From NCBI GenBank assembly GCA_027493875.1, contig JAOSJX010000025.1:62001-126000 (forward strand): a stretch of DNA of 64,000 nucleotides. The letters run 5' to 3'. A program made the position numbers and the translations under genes. The DNA is from Deltaproteobacteria bacterium. Lineage in GTDB: Bacteria > Lernaellota > Lernaellaia > JACKCT01. Of this stretch, positions 39,550 to 49,990 are shown piece after piece; within the stretch, counting starts at the first letter, position 1, and each line of letters begins with the position of its first letter. Under the pieces are notes generated by a model, which worked only from the letters and a program-made list of their open reading frames with translations, did no database searches and was not told the DNA's origin.

Positions 39550-40800
39550 ATGTCATTATCAGGCGTTGGGAGAATCTCACCGGTTAAAAAGCAAAACAAA
39601 TCCGTACCTAAGCGAGCGACGCATTCTATCTTAAAACCTCAATTACCCCTCTTTCAAAAAGACAAAAGTCCTCGTGAATTTGCCGACGGTTTCTCACCGC
39701 GGCCACCAAAGTACTTCGCCGTTGAGCGCATCGTGCTTGCGAAAGGAAGCGTCGCCGACCCGGAGCGGCGTTCGCTCGTGGAAAAAATCTGCGCCGTCTA
39801 TCCGAACGCCGAAATCATCGACGCGCCGGATACGCCGCACAACGCGGTGGACCTCAGCGAAAACGATATGCTGGCGCGCCATTACAAAGGCAAGCGCACG
39901 CTCGTGTTCGGCGAACATAAGGGTGCCGTCCGATTCAGCGACGAAGCGGGCAACGTCTGTCCCAACTATTGGCATTTCTCGCCTTACGGTTTCTGCGCCT
40001 ACGACTGCAAGTACTGCTACCTCGCCGGAACGATGGGCGTGAAATGGTCGCCCACCGTCAAAATCTTCGTCAACCTCGCGGAGATGATGAACGCGATCAA
40101 TCGTCGGGCAATGTCGCGCAAGCGCCAGACGGCGTTTTACATGGGGAAGCTCCAGGACCCCATGGCCCTCGATCCGCTCACGGGTTACTCGCGTTTGCTG
40201 GTTCCCTTTTTCGCGCGCCACCCTTACGCGCAGATGACGCTCCTGACTAAGAGCGCCGACGTGGACAACCTTTTGGATCTCGACCATCGGGGACGAACGC
40301 ATCTCTCGTGGAGCCTCAACCCTCCGGAAATTTGCGCCGAGTTCGAAGAAAACGTCCCTTCCCTCGACGAACGGATCGAGGCCATGAAGCGATGCGCCGC
40401 CGCCGGTTATCCCGTCCGCGGCATCGTCATGCCCGTCATCCCGATCGAAGGCTGGCGGGACGCGTACGCGCGCTTCCTGCAACGTCTTTTGAAAGAGATC
40501 CCCCTCGTCCGGCTGACATTCGGTGGCATCTGCATCTACCAAGGCGCAAAGCAACTCATGGAACGAAAGATGGGCCGCGACAACGCGGTCTCGGTGCATC
40601 TCGAACCAACGCGGCGGGGAGACGGCGACGGCCGCCGGCGCTACGGCCACGACCTGCGTACGGAAATGTATTCGTTCCTCGCCGACCAGGCCCGGGCCGT
40701 GCGCCCCGACCTCGACCTCGCGCTCTGCCTCGAAGAACAAGACGTCTGGCGAGCAACGCACACCATCCAGAACCTCGGCCTCTGCAACTGCCTGCTCTAA
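39550..40800 (+). CDS. Spore-photoproduct-lyase-like radical SAM protein
   Basis: CPNYWHFSPYGFCAYDCKYCYLAGTMGVKWSPTVKIFVN (CxxxCxxC), LLTKSADVDNLLDL, SWSLNPPEICAEFEENVPSLDERIEAMKRCAAAGYPVRGIVMPVIP. Confidence 0.8.
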   Translation: MSLSGVGRISPVKKQNKSVPKRATHSILKPQLPLFQKDKSPREFADGFSPRPPKYFAVERIVLAKGSVADPERRSLVEKICAVYPNAEIIDAPDTPHNAVDLSENDMLARHYKGKRTLVFGEHKGAVRFSDEAGNVCPNYWHFSPYGFCAYDCKYCYLAGTMGVKWSPTVKIFVNLAEMMNAINRRAMSRKRQTAFYMGKLQDPMALDPLTGYSRLLVPFFARHPYAQMTLLTKSADVDNLLDLDHRGRTHLSWSLNPPEICAEFEENVPSLDERIEAMKRCAAAGYPVRGIVMPVIPIEGWRDAYARFLQRLLKEIPLVRLTFGGICIYQGAKQLMERKMGRDNAVSVHLEPTRRGDGDGRRRYGHDLRTEMYSFLADQARAVRPDLDLALCLEEQDVWRATHTIQNLGLCNCLL

Positions 40801-40853
40801 TTCTCTGTGTCTCAGTTCCTCTGCGGTTTGTTCGCCCTATTATATTGGCGCTG

Positions 40854-41069
40854 CTAACTCGTAGCCCGCCACTCATGATTCGGATCGGGAAGAAACGTCA
40901 GACTTCCAACGTCGGACATGGAGCCTGAAGATCTCTCGACGTGAAACACAAGCCACCCCGACGGGACTTTCAATCGTCGCGTGATGAGTTTTCTGCGTGA
41001 AAACAAATTGCCGACGGAACTTTCTCCGATCGTCTCCCAGCTGCACGACTTTCCCTGCTCATGATTCAT
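40854..41069 (-). CDS. Small conserved hypothetical protein
   Basis: MNHEQGKSCSWETIGESSVGNLFSRRKLITRRLKVPSGWLVFHVERSSGSMSDVGSLTFLPDPNHEW; VP(G/S)GWLV...TF(L/V)PDPNHEW pattern recalled from small uncharacterised proteins. Confidence 0.55.
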   Translation of the reverse strand: MNHEQGKSCSWETIGESSVGNLFSRRKLITRRLKVPSGWLVFHVERSSGSMSDVGSLTFLPDPNHEWRATS

Positions 41070-41149
41070 TTCGCCGCCTCCGGTCCATTGAACGGAACGA
41101 TTATACCGCAAAGACCGTGACGGTTAAGGCGGCGAACCGCGGGCGTTCC

Positions 41150-41192
41150 GGTGCTCTCACCTCGCACCTCGCACCTCTTACCTCGTCCCTAC
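41150..41192. repeat. Heptamer tandem array (CCTCGCA-type)
   Basis: gctctca cctcgca cctcgca cctctta cctcgtc. Confidence 0.6.
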
Positions 41193-41560
41193 AAGCGAAA
41201 CGCGTTCGGCAAAAGATCGGCGAGGGAGACTTCGCGGACGTTTTTCCGGTCGGCGACGAGGAGGATGCGCGCGGCGGGGGCGAACTCGGCGATCATCTGA
41301 AGGCACAGGCCGCAGGGCGTGATGTCCGCGCGTTTGGGGGCGTGGACGGCGATGGCCTCGATTTCGCGCGCCCCGGCGGAGAGCGCCGCGAGCAGCGCGA
41401 CCCGCTCGGCGCACACCACATGCAGCAGCGACGGCGACTCGACGTTGCAGCCCTCGAAGACGCGCCCGTCCGCGGCCTGCACCGCCGCGCCGACGGGAAA
41501 GTTCGACACAGCGCACACCGCGCGCTGCGACGCGGCGATGGCGTGTTCCGCGAGCTTCAC
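41189..41560 (-). CDS. cdd: Cytidine deaminase
   Basis: SNFPVGAAVQAADGRVFEGCNVESPSLLHVVCAERVALLAALSAG...TPCGLCLQMIAEF; zinc-binding CAE and PCGLC. GTG start overlaps the upstream stop. Confidence 0.85.
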   Translation of the reverse strand: MKLAEHAIAASQRAVCAVSNFPVGAAVQAADGRVFEGCNVESPSLLHVVCAERVALLAALSAGAREIEAIAVHAPKRADITPCGLCLQMIAEFAPAARILLVADRKNVREVSLADLLPNAFRL

Positions 41561-42390
41561 GGGTATATCTCCAACGCGGCCTCCAACAGATCCGTAAAGC
41601 CCTTGGCGTGCTCCGACGCCGCGCGGAGAACCTCGTCGTGCGTGACCGCCGCGGTCCCCGCAACGGCGCCGTTGGTCACCAGCGCCAGCGCCACGATCTT
41701 CATGCCGAGGTAGCGCGCCATCAGCGCCTCCGGCACCAGGCTCATGCACACCACGTCGCCGCCCAGTACGCGCAGCGCGCGCCGCTCCGCCGGCGTTTCG
41801 TAAACCGGTCCGAGCACCGCGGCGAGCACGCCCTTCGACAGCCGCCGCTTCTTCTCCTCCGCGCGGACGCGCAGCCGCTCGAAGATTTTCGTCTGGTACA
41901 TCCCCGTCGGATCGGCGAAGGGCGTGCGTCCGTTTTGAAACGCCTCCGCGCCGAGGCTTGCGACCAGTTCGCGGATCGGGTTGTCGCCCATCGCGTTGTA
42001 GTGATCCTCGATGAGCACGGCGTCGCCCGCGCGCAGCTCCGGATCGAGCGCGCCGACGGAGCTCGTCAGCAGGACGCCTTTCGCGCCGAGCCCGCGCGCG
42101 AGCCGGACGGGCAGCGTCACCTCAAGCGGCGTGCGTCCTTCGTAGAGGTGCGTGCGCCCGCAGAAGGCGGCGACGCGCCGGCCGTTCCATGTTCCGAAGA
42201 CGAGGCGTCCCGCGTGCCCGGCGACGCCCGGCGTCAGCGACGCGTGGATGTGCGCGTAGGCCATCTCGAAGACGGGGGTCATGCGGTCGGCCGCGGCGGA
42301 CAATCCGCTGCCCAGCACGACGGCGATCTCCGGGACGAAATCGGTGTGCGCCCGAATCGCGGCGAGTCCGGGAATGGAGGGGGCGGCCAT
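41557..42390 (-). CDS. Purine-nucleoside phosphorylase
   Basis: EIAVVLGSGLSAAADRM, VAGHAGRLVFGTWNGRRVAAFCGRTHLYEG, GPVYETPAERRALRVLGGDVVCMSLVPEALMARYLGMKIVALALVTN. Confidence 0.92.
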   Translation of the reverse strand: MAAPSIPGLAAIRAHTDFVPEIAVVLGSGLSAAADRMTPVFEMAYAHIHASLTPGVAGHAGRLVFGTWNGRRVAAFCGRTHLYEGRTPLEVTLPVRLARGLGAKGVLLTSSVGALDPELRAGDAVLIEDHYNAMGDNPIRELVASLGAEAFQNGRTPFADPTGMYQTKIFERLRVRAEEKKRRLSKGVLAAVLGPVYETPAERRALRVLGGDVVCMSLVPEALMARYLGMKIVALALVTNGAVAGTAAVTHDEVLRAASEHAKGFTDLLEAALEIYP

Positions 42391-42402
42391 CGGAGCCTCC
42401 GC

Positions 42403-42798
42403 TCAGAAGCTCGAATCGTCTTCGCGGCCGGTCATCGCGCGGCGGAAGATGCGCCGCAGCCGCGACGGCTTGGCCGGATTGTGGCGGCGCATTTCCTGAA
42501 GGTCCACCGTGTCGGCGCCGTCGCCGCCCACGCGGCGCACGTACTCCAGCACGAAAGGCTTGTCGTCCACCGACAGGCAGCGGCAGTAGTTTTTAATGAA
42601 CCCCTTGGTGAAGATCGGCGCGGGCAGTTCGCGCATGTCTTCGCGCTCCAGCGCTTCGAGGTAGGATACGCGAATCTTCGTCCAGTCGCCGATCTCCTCG
42701 AGCGTGATGCCGCGCGTTTCCCGCAGCCGCTTCAGATGATGGCCGAATCCCGCGCCGGGCTCCCTCTCGTGCGGACGGGATTTGCGAAGATCGCTCAT
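42403..42798 (-). CDS. RodZ-like helix-turn-helix protein
   Basis: FGHHLKRLRETRGITLEEIGDWTKIRVSYLEALEREDMRELPAPIFTKGFIKNYCRCLSVD. Confidence 0.8.
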   Translation of the reverse strand: MSDLRKSRPHEREPGAGFGHHLKRLRETRGITLEEIGDWTKIRVSYLEALEREDMRELPAPIFTKGFIKNYCRCLSVDDKPFVLEYVRRVGGDGADTVDLQEMRRHNPAKPSRLRRIFRRAMTGREDDSSF

Positions 42799-42808
42799 CC
42801 GGAACCAC

Positions 42809-43595
42809 CTACTCGATGATGTTCATATACTCCTGCGCCTGGCTGCCGAGCTTGCCGAGGGGATCGACTTTGATCACCTGGAGGAAGTGCTCGCGCGCCT
42901 TGGCCTTGTCGTCTTTTTTTAACAGGCAGATGCCCATATCGAGATTCGCCTCGGGATACAGCGGTGCCTGGTCCAGCACCTGCTGCAGCGTGGCGATGGC
43001 GTCGTCGATGCGGTTCGTCGCCATGTACACCTTGGCGAGGTTGTCGTAGGCGATCATGTAGCGGCGGTCGCGGTCGATGACCTCTTTGAAATAACTCTCC
43101 GCGCGGACGTAGTCGCCTTTTTTGTAGTGCGCCCAGCCCAGACCGTTGAGCGTGTTGGCCCGGTTGCGGTAGGTGTCGTCGGCGAGCGCTTCGCTGAATT
43201 GGTTGATCGCCTCGTCAGAAGCGGCCGACGTAGAGATACAGCGTGCCCAGATTGTGCCGCGCGTCCGTGAATTTCTCGTCGACCTCGAGCGCGTTGAGGT
43301 ACGCCGTTTCGGCTTTTTCGAAACGCTCCTTGTGGAAGTTAGACGAGGCCGAGGGCGTTGTGGATTTCGGGGTCGAGCGGGTTGAGCCGGATCGCTGTCT
43401 CGAGTTCGTCCAGCGCCTCCGAACCCCGGTCGTTCTGCATGTAGGCCATGGCCATCTCGAAATGCGCCGTGGCCTGCTTCTTATCGTCCTCGCTGACCTT
43501 GGGCTTCCCGTTCTTCGAGGCGCACCCGCCGACGCCGCGGCCAGCGCGGTAAGCAGGACGACAAATAGGACCGTGGACCGAAGGAGCCGCTTCAT
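42809..43595 (-). CDS. TPR protein, PilF/PilW-like lipoprotein (frameshifted)
   Basis: MKRLLRSTVLFVVLLTALAAASAG-CASKNGKPK, TPR units (ATAHFEMAMAYMQNDRGSEALDELETAIRLNPLDPEIHNALGL; ANLDMGICLLKKDDKAKAREHFLQVIKVDP) across frames. Confidence 0.7.
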
Positions 43596-43937
43596 GAAAT
43601 GGACAAACCAATCCCACCGGTGTTGAAACAACCCCTGGTAGCATTAGAATCGGTTCCCGTCAACATATTGTATGATTTTTAGGGCACTTTTTCCGCCGCG
43701 GGGAACCCTAAAACGGCGCGGCTCCGGCGTCCTGCGCGGGCGGAAACCGAATTCGACATCGATCCGGTCCGAGTCGGGATCCGGGTCGAGCGCGATCGTG
43801 TCGCCGAGGGGATCGTCCGGCAAATACGTCCGGTCGGGTCTCCCGCGCGGATTCGAAGCGATGTTTGAGTGCGCGCCACTATATAGGCTAATTTGACGCG
43901 GGGACCGATAACGCGCCGACGGCGTCGAGGTGGTCGA

Positions 43938-45995
43938 ATGAAACGAGCCCAATTTTTCTGGTTTGCGGTCGTCCTCGCCGCGCCGGCGTTCTTATTCTGT
44001 TCGTGCGGCGACGACGATGATGACGCTCACGACGCCGCCGGCCCGCCGGACGATGATACCGGCGAACCGGAAGACGACGATACCGAGGACGACACCGGCG
44101 ACGATGACGACTCCGGCGGCGGCGATGACGATGAGGCCGGCCCACCGGCCGGTATTTACGACGTCACCGGCGAAGACGCGGAGCATGGGCCGTACTCCGG
44201 GCAGGCTCAGATTCTGGCGAACCCGGAAATGAAGGCCTACCGCTTCGTCCGCACGGTGCGTTACGCGGACTTGGATTTTGAGGGCGACGAGGTCGCGTGG
44301 GCGTTCGACGGCGCGGCCGACGCGTCGCCCGAGAGCATCGCGTTGTCCGCGAGTCTTTTCCCGGTCTGGTATCTCGCGGCGTACAACGGCGACGCGCGCG
44401 ATACGGAAAACACCGGTCCGATCGCCGTCACGGGAACGCTGACGGCGGACGGGGACGGCGTTTTTACGGGAACGCTCGGCGACGGTGGGAAAAACATCTC
44501 GCTCACCGAGACATGGACGTGGGCCGGCCCGAACAACGGCGAACCGATTTGGGTAAACCGGCGAAGCACCGCGCCGATGCACGAACCGATCGAACCCGGC
44601 CTCAAGGATTTTTTCTTTCTGTTGTTCGGCAGCATGTACGACGTGCCGGACATCCAGCCCTATCTCGAGCGCGACGATTTCAACGCCGCCATTCACTACG
44701 CGGTGAGCGACCCGACGGACCTCAATTTTTTGCGCGCCAACCCGGATACGATCCGCGTGATCCAGCAGCCGATCGACACGTTTTCGATGGCCGAGGCGAA
44801 ATCGCGGCAGCGCGCGTACGGCCAAACGCTCACCGAGAAAGCGGCGTTCTACGACCAGAACACGGTGGATTTTCACATCGAAGGCGCGGGGATGGTGCAC
44901 TCGTCGATTCACGACGACAACGCCGTCATCACCTGGGACGCGGACTTTTCGACGATGGAATGGACCGGGTCGTACATCGCGAGCCAGGCGATGCGTTATT
45001 TGGTGACCGGTGAGGAAGAAGCGCTGGACAATATGCTGACCGGCCTGCACGGGCAGTTTCTCTGCTGGGAAATCGTGCCGAACCCCGGCGAGTTCGCGCG
45101 GGCCGTTCGAATGCATGACGGCAACTCGCCCGCGGATTGGGTTCAGGGGACGGGCGACTACACGGCGTACGATTACGCTCCCAATGGCAACAACGACATG
45201 TCGCACGGGTTCTATACGGGATTCTTCTGGTCGTGGCTCGCGCTGGACGGACTCGACGGCTACGACGACGAACGCGACGAAATGGTGACGATTCTCAGGG
45301 ATCTGGTCGAGAACCATCCGGACGTCGGCGACGGGCTCATCAACGAACTCGGTTTTCAGATGATGCTCGCCTATATGACGGACGACGCGGAGCACGTCAA
45401 TCGCTATCGTCAGCTTCTGCTCTCGCCGCATCTCAATTGGTTTCTGGCCAACGGCAACGGACAGATCGCGGTCTACGGCATTTCAGATTGGTCGGGAAAT
45501 TATCTGATCGCGCAGCAGCTTTTCACCATCGCTAAAATCGCGATTCTGCTCGGCGACGATCAGGAAATCATGTTGCGTCACGGGTGCCGCGTCGCGATGG
45601 AACGCATGGCGCGCTACCGCGCGAACATTTATTCGATCGTGATGCCGCCGCTCGCCTCCGCGTTTCCCATGACATTCGAAATCGACCGCGCGAAACTTGC
45701 CCTCGCGGAGTTTCCCGCGCCCAAGATCCGTCGCGACGTGGACTGGACGATCAATCCCCGCTTTTCCATGTCGCCGTTTCCCGATCTGCCGTGGAAGTTG
45801 GATTGGGGTTTGGGGCTGCGGCTGCGCGGCCTTTACGCCTATCCGCTCTTCGAACGCGATCTGGACAACTTCGTGTGGCGCGCCGGCTCGCTCGATTACA
45901 AGGGCGGCGCGTCCGATATGGAACCGCCGGGCGTGGACTATCTGTTCGCGTACTGGTGGGGACGCTATCACGGGTTGTGGGGAGAAGACGACTGA
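43938..45995 (+). CDS. Large lipoprotein with Asp-rich linker after the lipobox
   Basis: MKRAQFFWFAVVLAAPAFLFCSCGDDDDDAHDAAGPPDDDTGEPEDDDTEDDTGDDDD...; about 600-aa unrecognised globular part. Confidence 0.75.
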   Translation: MKRAQFFWFAVVLAAPAFLFCSCGDDDDDAHDAAGPPDDDTGEPEDDDTEDDTGDDDDSGGGDDDEAGPPAGIYDVTGEDAEHGPYSGQAQILANPEMKAYRFVRTVRYADLDFEGDEVAWAFDGAADASPESIALSASLFPVWYLAAYNGDARDTENTGPIAVTGTLTADGDGVFTGTLGDGGKNISLTETWTWAGPNNGEPIWVNRRSTAPMHEPIEPGLKDFFFLLFGSMYDVPDIQPYLERDDFNAAIHYAVSDPTDLNFLRANPDTIRVIQQPIDTFSMAEAKSRQRAYGQTLTEKAAFYDQNTVDFHIEGAGMVHSSIHDDNAVITWDADFSTMEWTGSYIASQAMRYLVTGEEEALDNMLTGLHGQFLCWEIVPNPGEFARAVRMHDGNSPADWVQGTGDYTAYDYAPNGNNDMSHGFYTGFFWSWLALDGLDGYDDERDEMVTILRDLVENHPDVGDGLINELGFQMMLAYMTDDAEHVNRYRQLLLSPHLNWFLANGNGQIAVYGISDWSGNYLIAQQLFTIAKIAILLGDDQEIMLRHGCRVAMERMARYRANIYSIVMPPLASAFPMTFEIDRAKLALAEFPAPKIRRDVDWTINPRFSMSPFPDLPWKLDWGLGLRLRGLYAYPLFERDLDNFVWRAGSLDYKGGASDMEPPGVDYLFAYWWGRYHGLWGEDD

Positions 45996-45999
45996 TCGC

Positions 46000-47737
46000 A
46001 TGACGAACGAATCATTGCCCGCACTTCCCGCCTTCGCGCGGGAGATGACCGACCGCTACTTCACGAGCACGGTGAGCCAGTTCGTGTTGCACGGCGCGGT
46101 GCGCGATCTGGTGCCGATGGCGAAGGACGACGGATCGCCGGGCTACGTGCCGCTCGAAGAATATCTTCACCGCACGCTGTTCGCGCAGCGCGGCGCCGTG
46201 TTGTTCTACGACCGATCGCGCGGCCTGACGATTCCGGACGCCGAAACCAGCACCGAGTTTCAGGCGTTCATCAACGCGTACGAAGCCGCGAAGAACACGC
46301 GCTACGCGAACAAGCCGCCGGCCGACGCGGGGACGTCGCTGCGTTTGGTGGAGCGGTTTGTCCGCACGCGCGTGGCGGACGGCAAGGGCTGCGCGTTCAT
46401 TCTGGATTTCGCGGATCATCTCGCGCCCGCCGCGGAAACGGCGATGCTGCCCGACGAGGACCGCAACGCGATCGTCACGCTGCTTCGCTGGGCGCGCGAC
46501 GAACTGTTTTTACGGGGCGACGTCACCGTCGTGCTCATCACGGAGCAGCTCGCCGACCTCAACCGCCGTATCGCCGCGAGCCCGTTCACGGAATGCGTGG
46601 AAGTGACGTTGCCGGACCTGGCGGCGCGGCTGGCGTTTATCCGCTACGAATGCGCCGGACGCGATTTCTCCGAACTCTGCGAATTCGACGACGAGACGCT
46701 CGCGAAACTCGCGTCGGGCCTGATGCTCGCGCACCTGCGGCGCATCCTCGCCGAGCCGCTGCGCCTCGGCCGCAAGCTGACGATGGAATCGCTCATGGCG
46801 CACAAAAAGGAGCTCATCGAGGCGGAATGCCGCGGGCTGGTCGAGTTCATCGAGCCCAAACACCGGCTCGACATGGTCGCCGGTTGCCGCGAGGCGAAGC
46901 GCGCGTTGCGTCAGGCGGCGGAGCTCCTGCGCCGCGGGCGGCTGGATGTGTTGCCGATGGGCTATCTGATCTGCGGTCCGATGGGCACGGGTAAGACGTT
47001 TCTGGCCACCTCGTTCGCCGGGGAGATCGGTATTCCGTGCGTGAAGATTCTCAACATCCGCTCGCAGTGGGTGGGGCAGACCGAGGCGAACCTGCAACGT
47101 CTGTTGGCGGTGTTCAAGGCGCTCGGACCGCTCGGCGTGATCGTGGACGAGGCGGACGCGTTTTTCGGCAAACGCGACGCGGAGGGCGACGCGGGCACAT
47201 CGAGCCGCGTGTTCTCGTCGTTCGCGTCGTTCATGAGCGACACGACGCAACGCGGCCACATCATCTGGTTTCTCATCACGGCGCGGCCCGATCTGTTGCC
47301 GATCGACCTGAAGCGCCAGGGCCGCGCGGAGGAACACATCGCGCTCTTTCCGCCGATGGGGCCGGACGAGCGGCGCGAGTACTTCGAGGTCTTCCTGCGC
47401 AAAAACGAGATCGAGACCGGCGTCACGCCGGAGCGGCTCGAATCGGTTTATCTCCAGGCGGGCGCGCCGCGGCTGACCGGCGCGGATATGGAAGCGGTGC
47501 TCATCCGCGCGAAGGGCGACGCGGCGGTGCGCGCGGCGAAAAAAAGTGGAAGAGGACGACTTCGCCGGCGCGTTCCGGGATTTTCTGCCGCCGGTCTACG
47601 AAGAGGAAATGGAGTATCAGACGCTCCTCGGGGTCATGGAATGCACCGTGCGGCGCCTGATCCCCGAGGCGTACCGGGACGTGCCGCGCGAGAAAATCGC
47701 CGCGCGTCTCCGTGAACTGCGCGGAATCGTCGATTAA
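46000..47737 (+). CDS. AAA+ ATPase (apparent frameshift near 47545)
   Basis: LICGPMGTGKTFLATSFAGEIGIPCVKILNIRSQWVGQTEANLQRLLAVFKALGPLGVIVDEADAFF, ITARPDLLPIDLKRQGRAEEHI. Confidence 0.85.
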
Positions 47738-47899
47738 CGGCACGCCTCTTCGGCCGCGCCGTTTCCGCGTAAAAATTTTCGCACTTCCCCGAGAACCGCG
47801 AAAAAAATTTCGCGGAAAAATCGCGTAAGTCCCTGTTTTCTCGTCGCCGCCCGGCGTTTTTTATCGGCATGGTCTGTGCTTGTCCCCTTAGAGCGTCCC

Positions 47900-48772
47900 A
47901 TGTCTTTCGCCGCCGAGGTCTTTAAGAAATATTTTTGGGTCGCCAAACTGGCGTTCGTCGCGTTGCTGGCCTCGGAGTCCGCGGCGCTGGTGAACACGGG
48001 CATCGAAGCGAGGATCGCGGAGGCGGCGGACATCGACGTCCAAGCGCCGCCGCGCGCGTCCCGGTCGTCGTACGTGTCCGTCAAGGAATTCATCCCCATC
48101 CTTGAACGCAATCTGTTCAATTCCGACTATGAGTACATCGAAGGAGCGCTGACCGGGACGCAGGCCGCCGTTCCGGTGGACTACGAACTCATCGGGACCA
48201 TCGCGTTCGAAGACGAACCCTTTTCGATGGCGATCATCAATAACCGCCTGGACGGCCGATCGGACGTGTACGGCATCGGCGACGCGCTTTCGGAAAACGT
48301 GACGCTGGAGTCCGTCGAGCCGAAACAGGCGACGATCCGCCGCCAAGGCGTTCCGGAAGTGCTGAAGCTTGTGGAAATGCGCGTAGCGCCGTCCGGGCCG
48401 CGGTTCGGCAAAGACGTCAATCTCGGGAAAGACGGCATCAAAGAGGTCGGCGAGGGTCAATACGTCGTTTCAAAAGACCTTTTTCAAGAGACGTTCTCGC
48501 ACCCCGCGCGCATGATGCGCGGCGTCCGCGTGGTGCCGCACTTCGAACGCGGACGCATCGCCGGATTCCGCTTCAAGCGCATCCGGAAAAAGAGCCTCTA
48601 TCACAAGATCGGCCTGCGGCGGAAAGATATTCTGCGGCGGATCAACGGGATCGAGATCAGCGGCGTGGATGACATCATGAAGGTGATGGCCTCGCTGCGC
48701 GAGGCGCGGCGGTTCACCATCGACCTGACACGGAAGGGCCAAAAGCGTTCCTTTACGTACGAGGTCCGTTGA
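47900..48772 (+). CDS. gspC: GspC-like type II secretion protein (PDZ), copy 1
   Basis: KYFWVAKLAFVALLASESAALVNTGIEARI...ILERNLFNSDYEY...YELIGTIAF; PDZ-like C-terminus IGLRRKDILRRINGIEISGVDDIMKVMASL. Confidence 0.8.
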   Translation: MSFAAEVFKKYFWVAKLAFVALLASESAALVNTGIEARIAEAADIDVQAPPRASRSSYVSVKEFIPILERNLFNSDYEYIEGALTGTQAAVPVDYELIGTIAFEDEPFSMAIINNRLDGRSDVYGIGDALSENVTLESVEPKQATIRRQGVPEVLKLVEMRVAPSGPRFGKDVNLGKDGIKEVGEGQYVVSKDLFQETFSHPARMMRGVRVVPHFERGRIAGFRFKRIRKKSLYHKIGLRRKDILRRINGIEISGVDDIMKVMASLREARRFTIDLTRKGQKRSFTYEVR

Positions 48773-49060
48773 AACGGGTGCGCGTAGCCGGCTTCCCGTT
48801 CGGCGCGGCGTTGCGTAAGGGCCTTCGCGTCCGATGCGAGCTATTCTTTCCTAACCCCTTGTAACTTCGACGCGGACTTGGGTGTCTTTCTGGCACGGAA
48901 CATGCTATTTCCTGCGCGGAGCGTGGTCCGCCGAAGGGGCCGGCTCGCGTCGGGGACAGGCGCTAAGCAGGGAGAATCAGGGGCGTATCGCTTCTTGCAA
49001 TGACCTAACCCTGTCCGTAAACTAGCGCCGGCCTTCCCGGGGGAATGCGGAGACACGCGC

Positions 49061-49928
49061 GTGGAACTGGAGTTCCTGAAAAAGTACTTCTGGATCGCGA
49101 AGCTCGTCTTCGTGGCGCTTTTCGCGTCCGAGTTGGCGACGCTCGTGAATACGCGTATCGACGCGAAAATCGGCTCGGTGGAGACCGTGGATCTGTCCAA
49201 CGTGAAAGTCGACGCGAAGCCCGGGTACGTTTCGGTTAAGGAATACGTTCCGATCCTGAAACGGAACCTGTTCAACTCGGACTACGTCTACGTCGACGAG
49301 GCGCTGTCGGGCGGCAAGGCGGCCGTCGTGGAGGACTACGAACTGCTGGGCACCATCGCCTGGGGCGGGGCGCCGCATTCGCTGGCCGTGATTCAGGCGC
49401 GCGCATCGCAGGTGACGGACGTTTATCGGGTGGGAGCGAGTCTGGCGGAGAACGTTTCCGTCGAAAAAATCGAGCCGCGGCGCGTGACGATCAAGCGGGA
49501 CGGCGCGTTGGAAGCTGTTGGAATTGCCGGAGATCCGCGTCGCATCGAACCGCGTCACGTTTTCGAAAAACGTGAGCGTGGGCAGCGAAGGCGTCAAGGA
49601 GGTCGGCGAAGGGCAGTTCGTGGTCTCGCAGGACCTTTTTCAGGAAGCCTTTTCCAATCCGGCCAAGATCATGAAAGGCGCCGCGGTGGTGCCGTTTTTC
49701 GAAAAAGGCGGCATCGCGGGATTCCGCCTGAAACGCATCAGGAAAAACAGCGTCTACTCGAAATTGGGTTTGGAGCAGAACGACGTGTTGCGCCGCATCA
49801 ACGGCATCGAGATCAGCGGCATCGACGACATCATGAAGGTGATGGCCTCGATGCGTGACGCGCGGCGCTTTTCCCTGGATTTGACGCGGAACGGACAACG
49901 GCGGTCGTTTACCTACGAGGTCCGTTGA
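49061..49928 (+). CDS. gspC: GspC-like type II secretion protein, copy 2 (apparent frameshift near 49520)
   Basis: MELEFLKKYFWIAKLVFVALFASELATLVNTRIDAKI...ILKRNLFNSDYVY...YELLGTIAW...LGLEQNDVLRRINGIEISGIDDIMKVMASM. Confidence 0.8.
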
Positions 49929-49990
49929 CGAGACGGCCCGGCGGCCCTATGTTCGCCCCGCCGGCGGTTGAGGTTGATTAGGAAGGGCTC

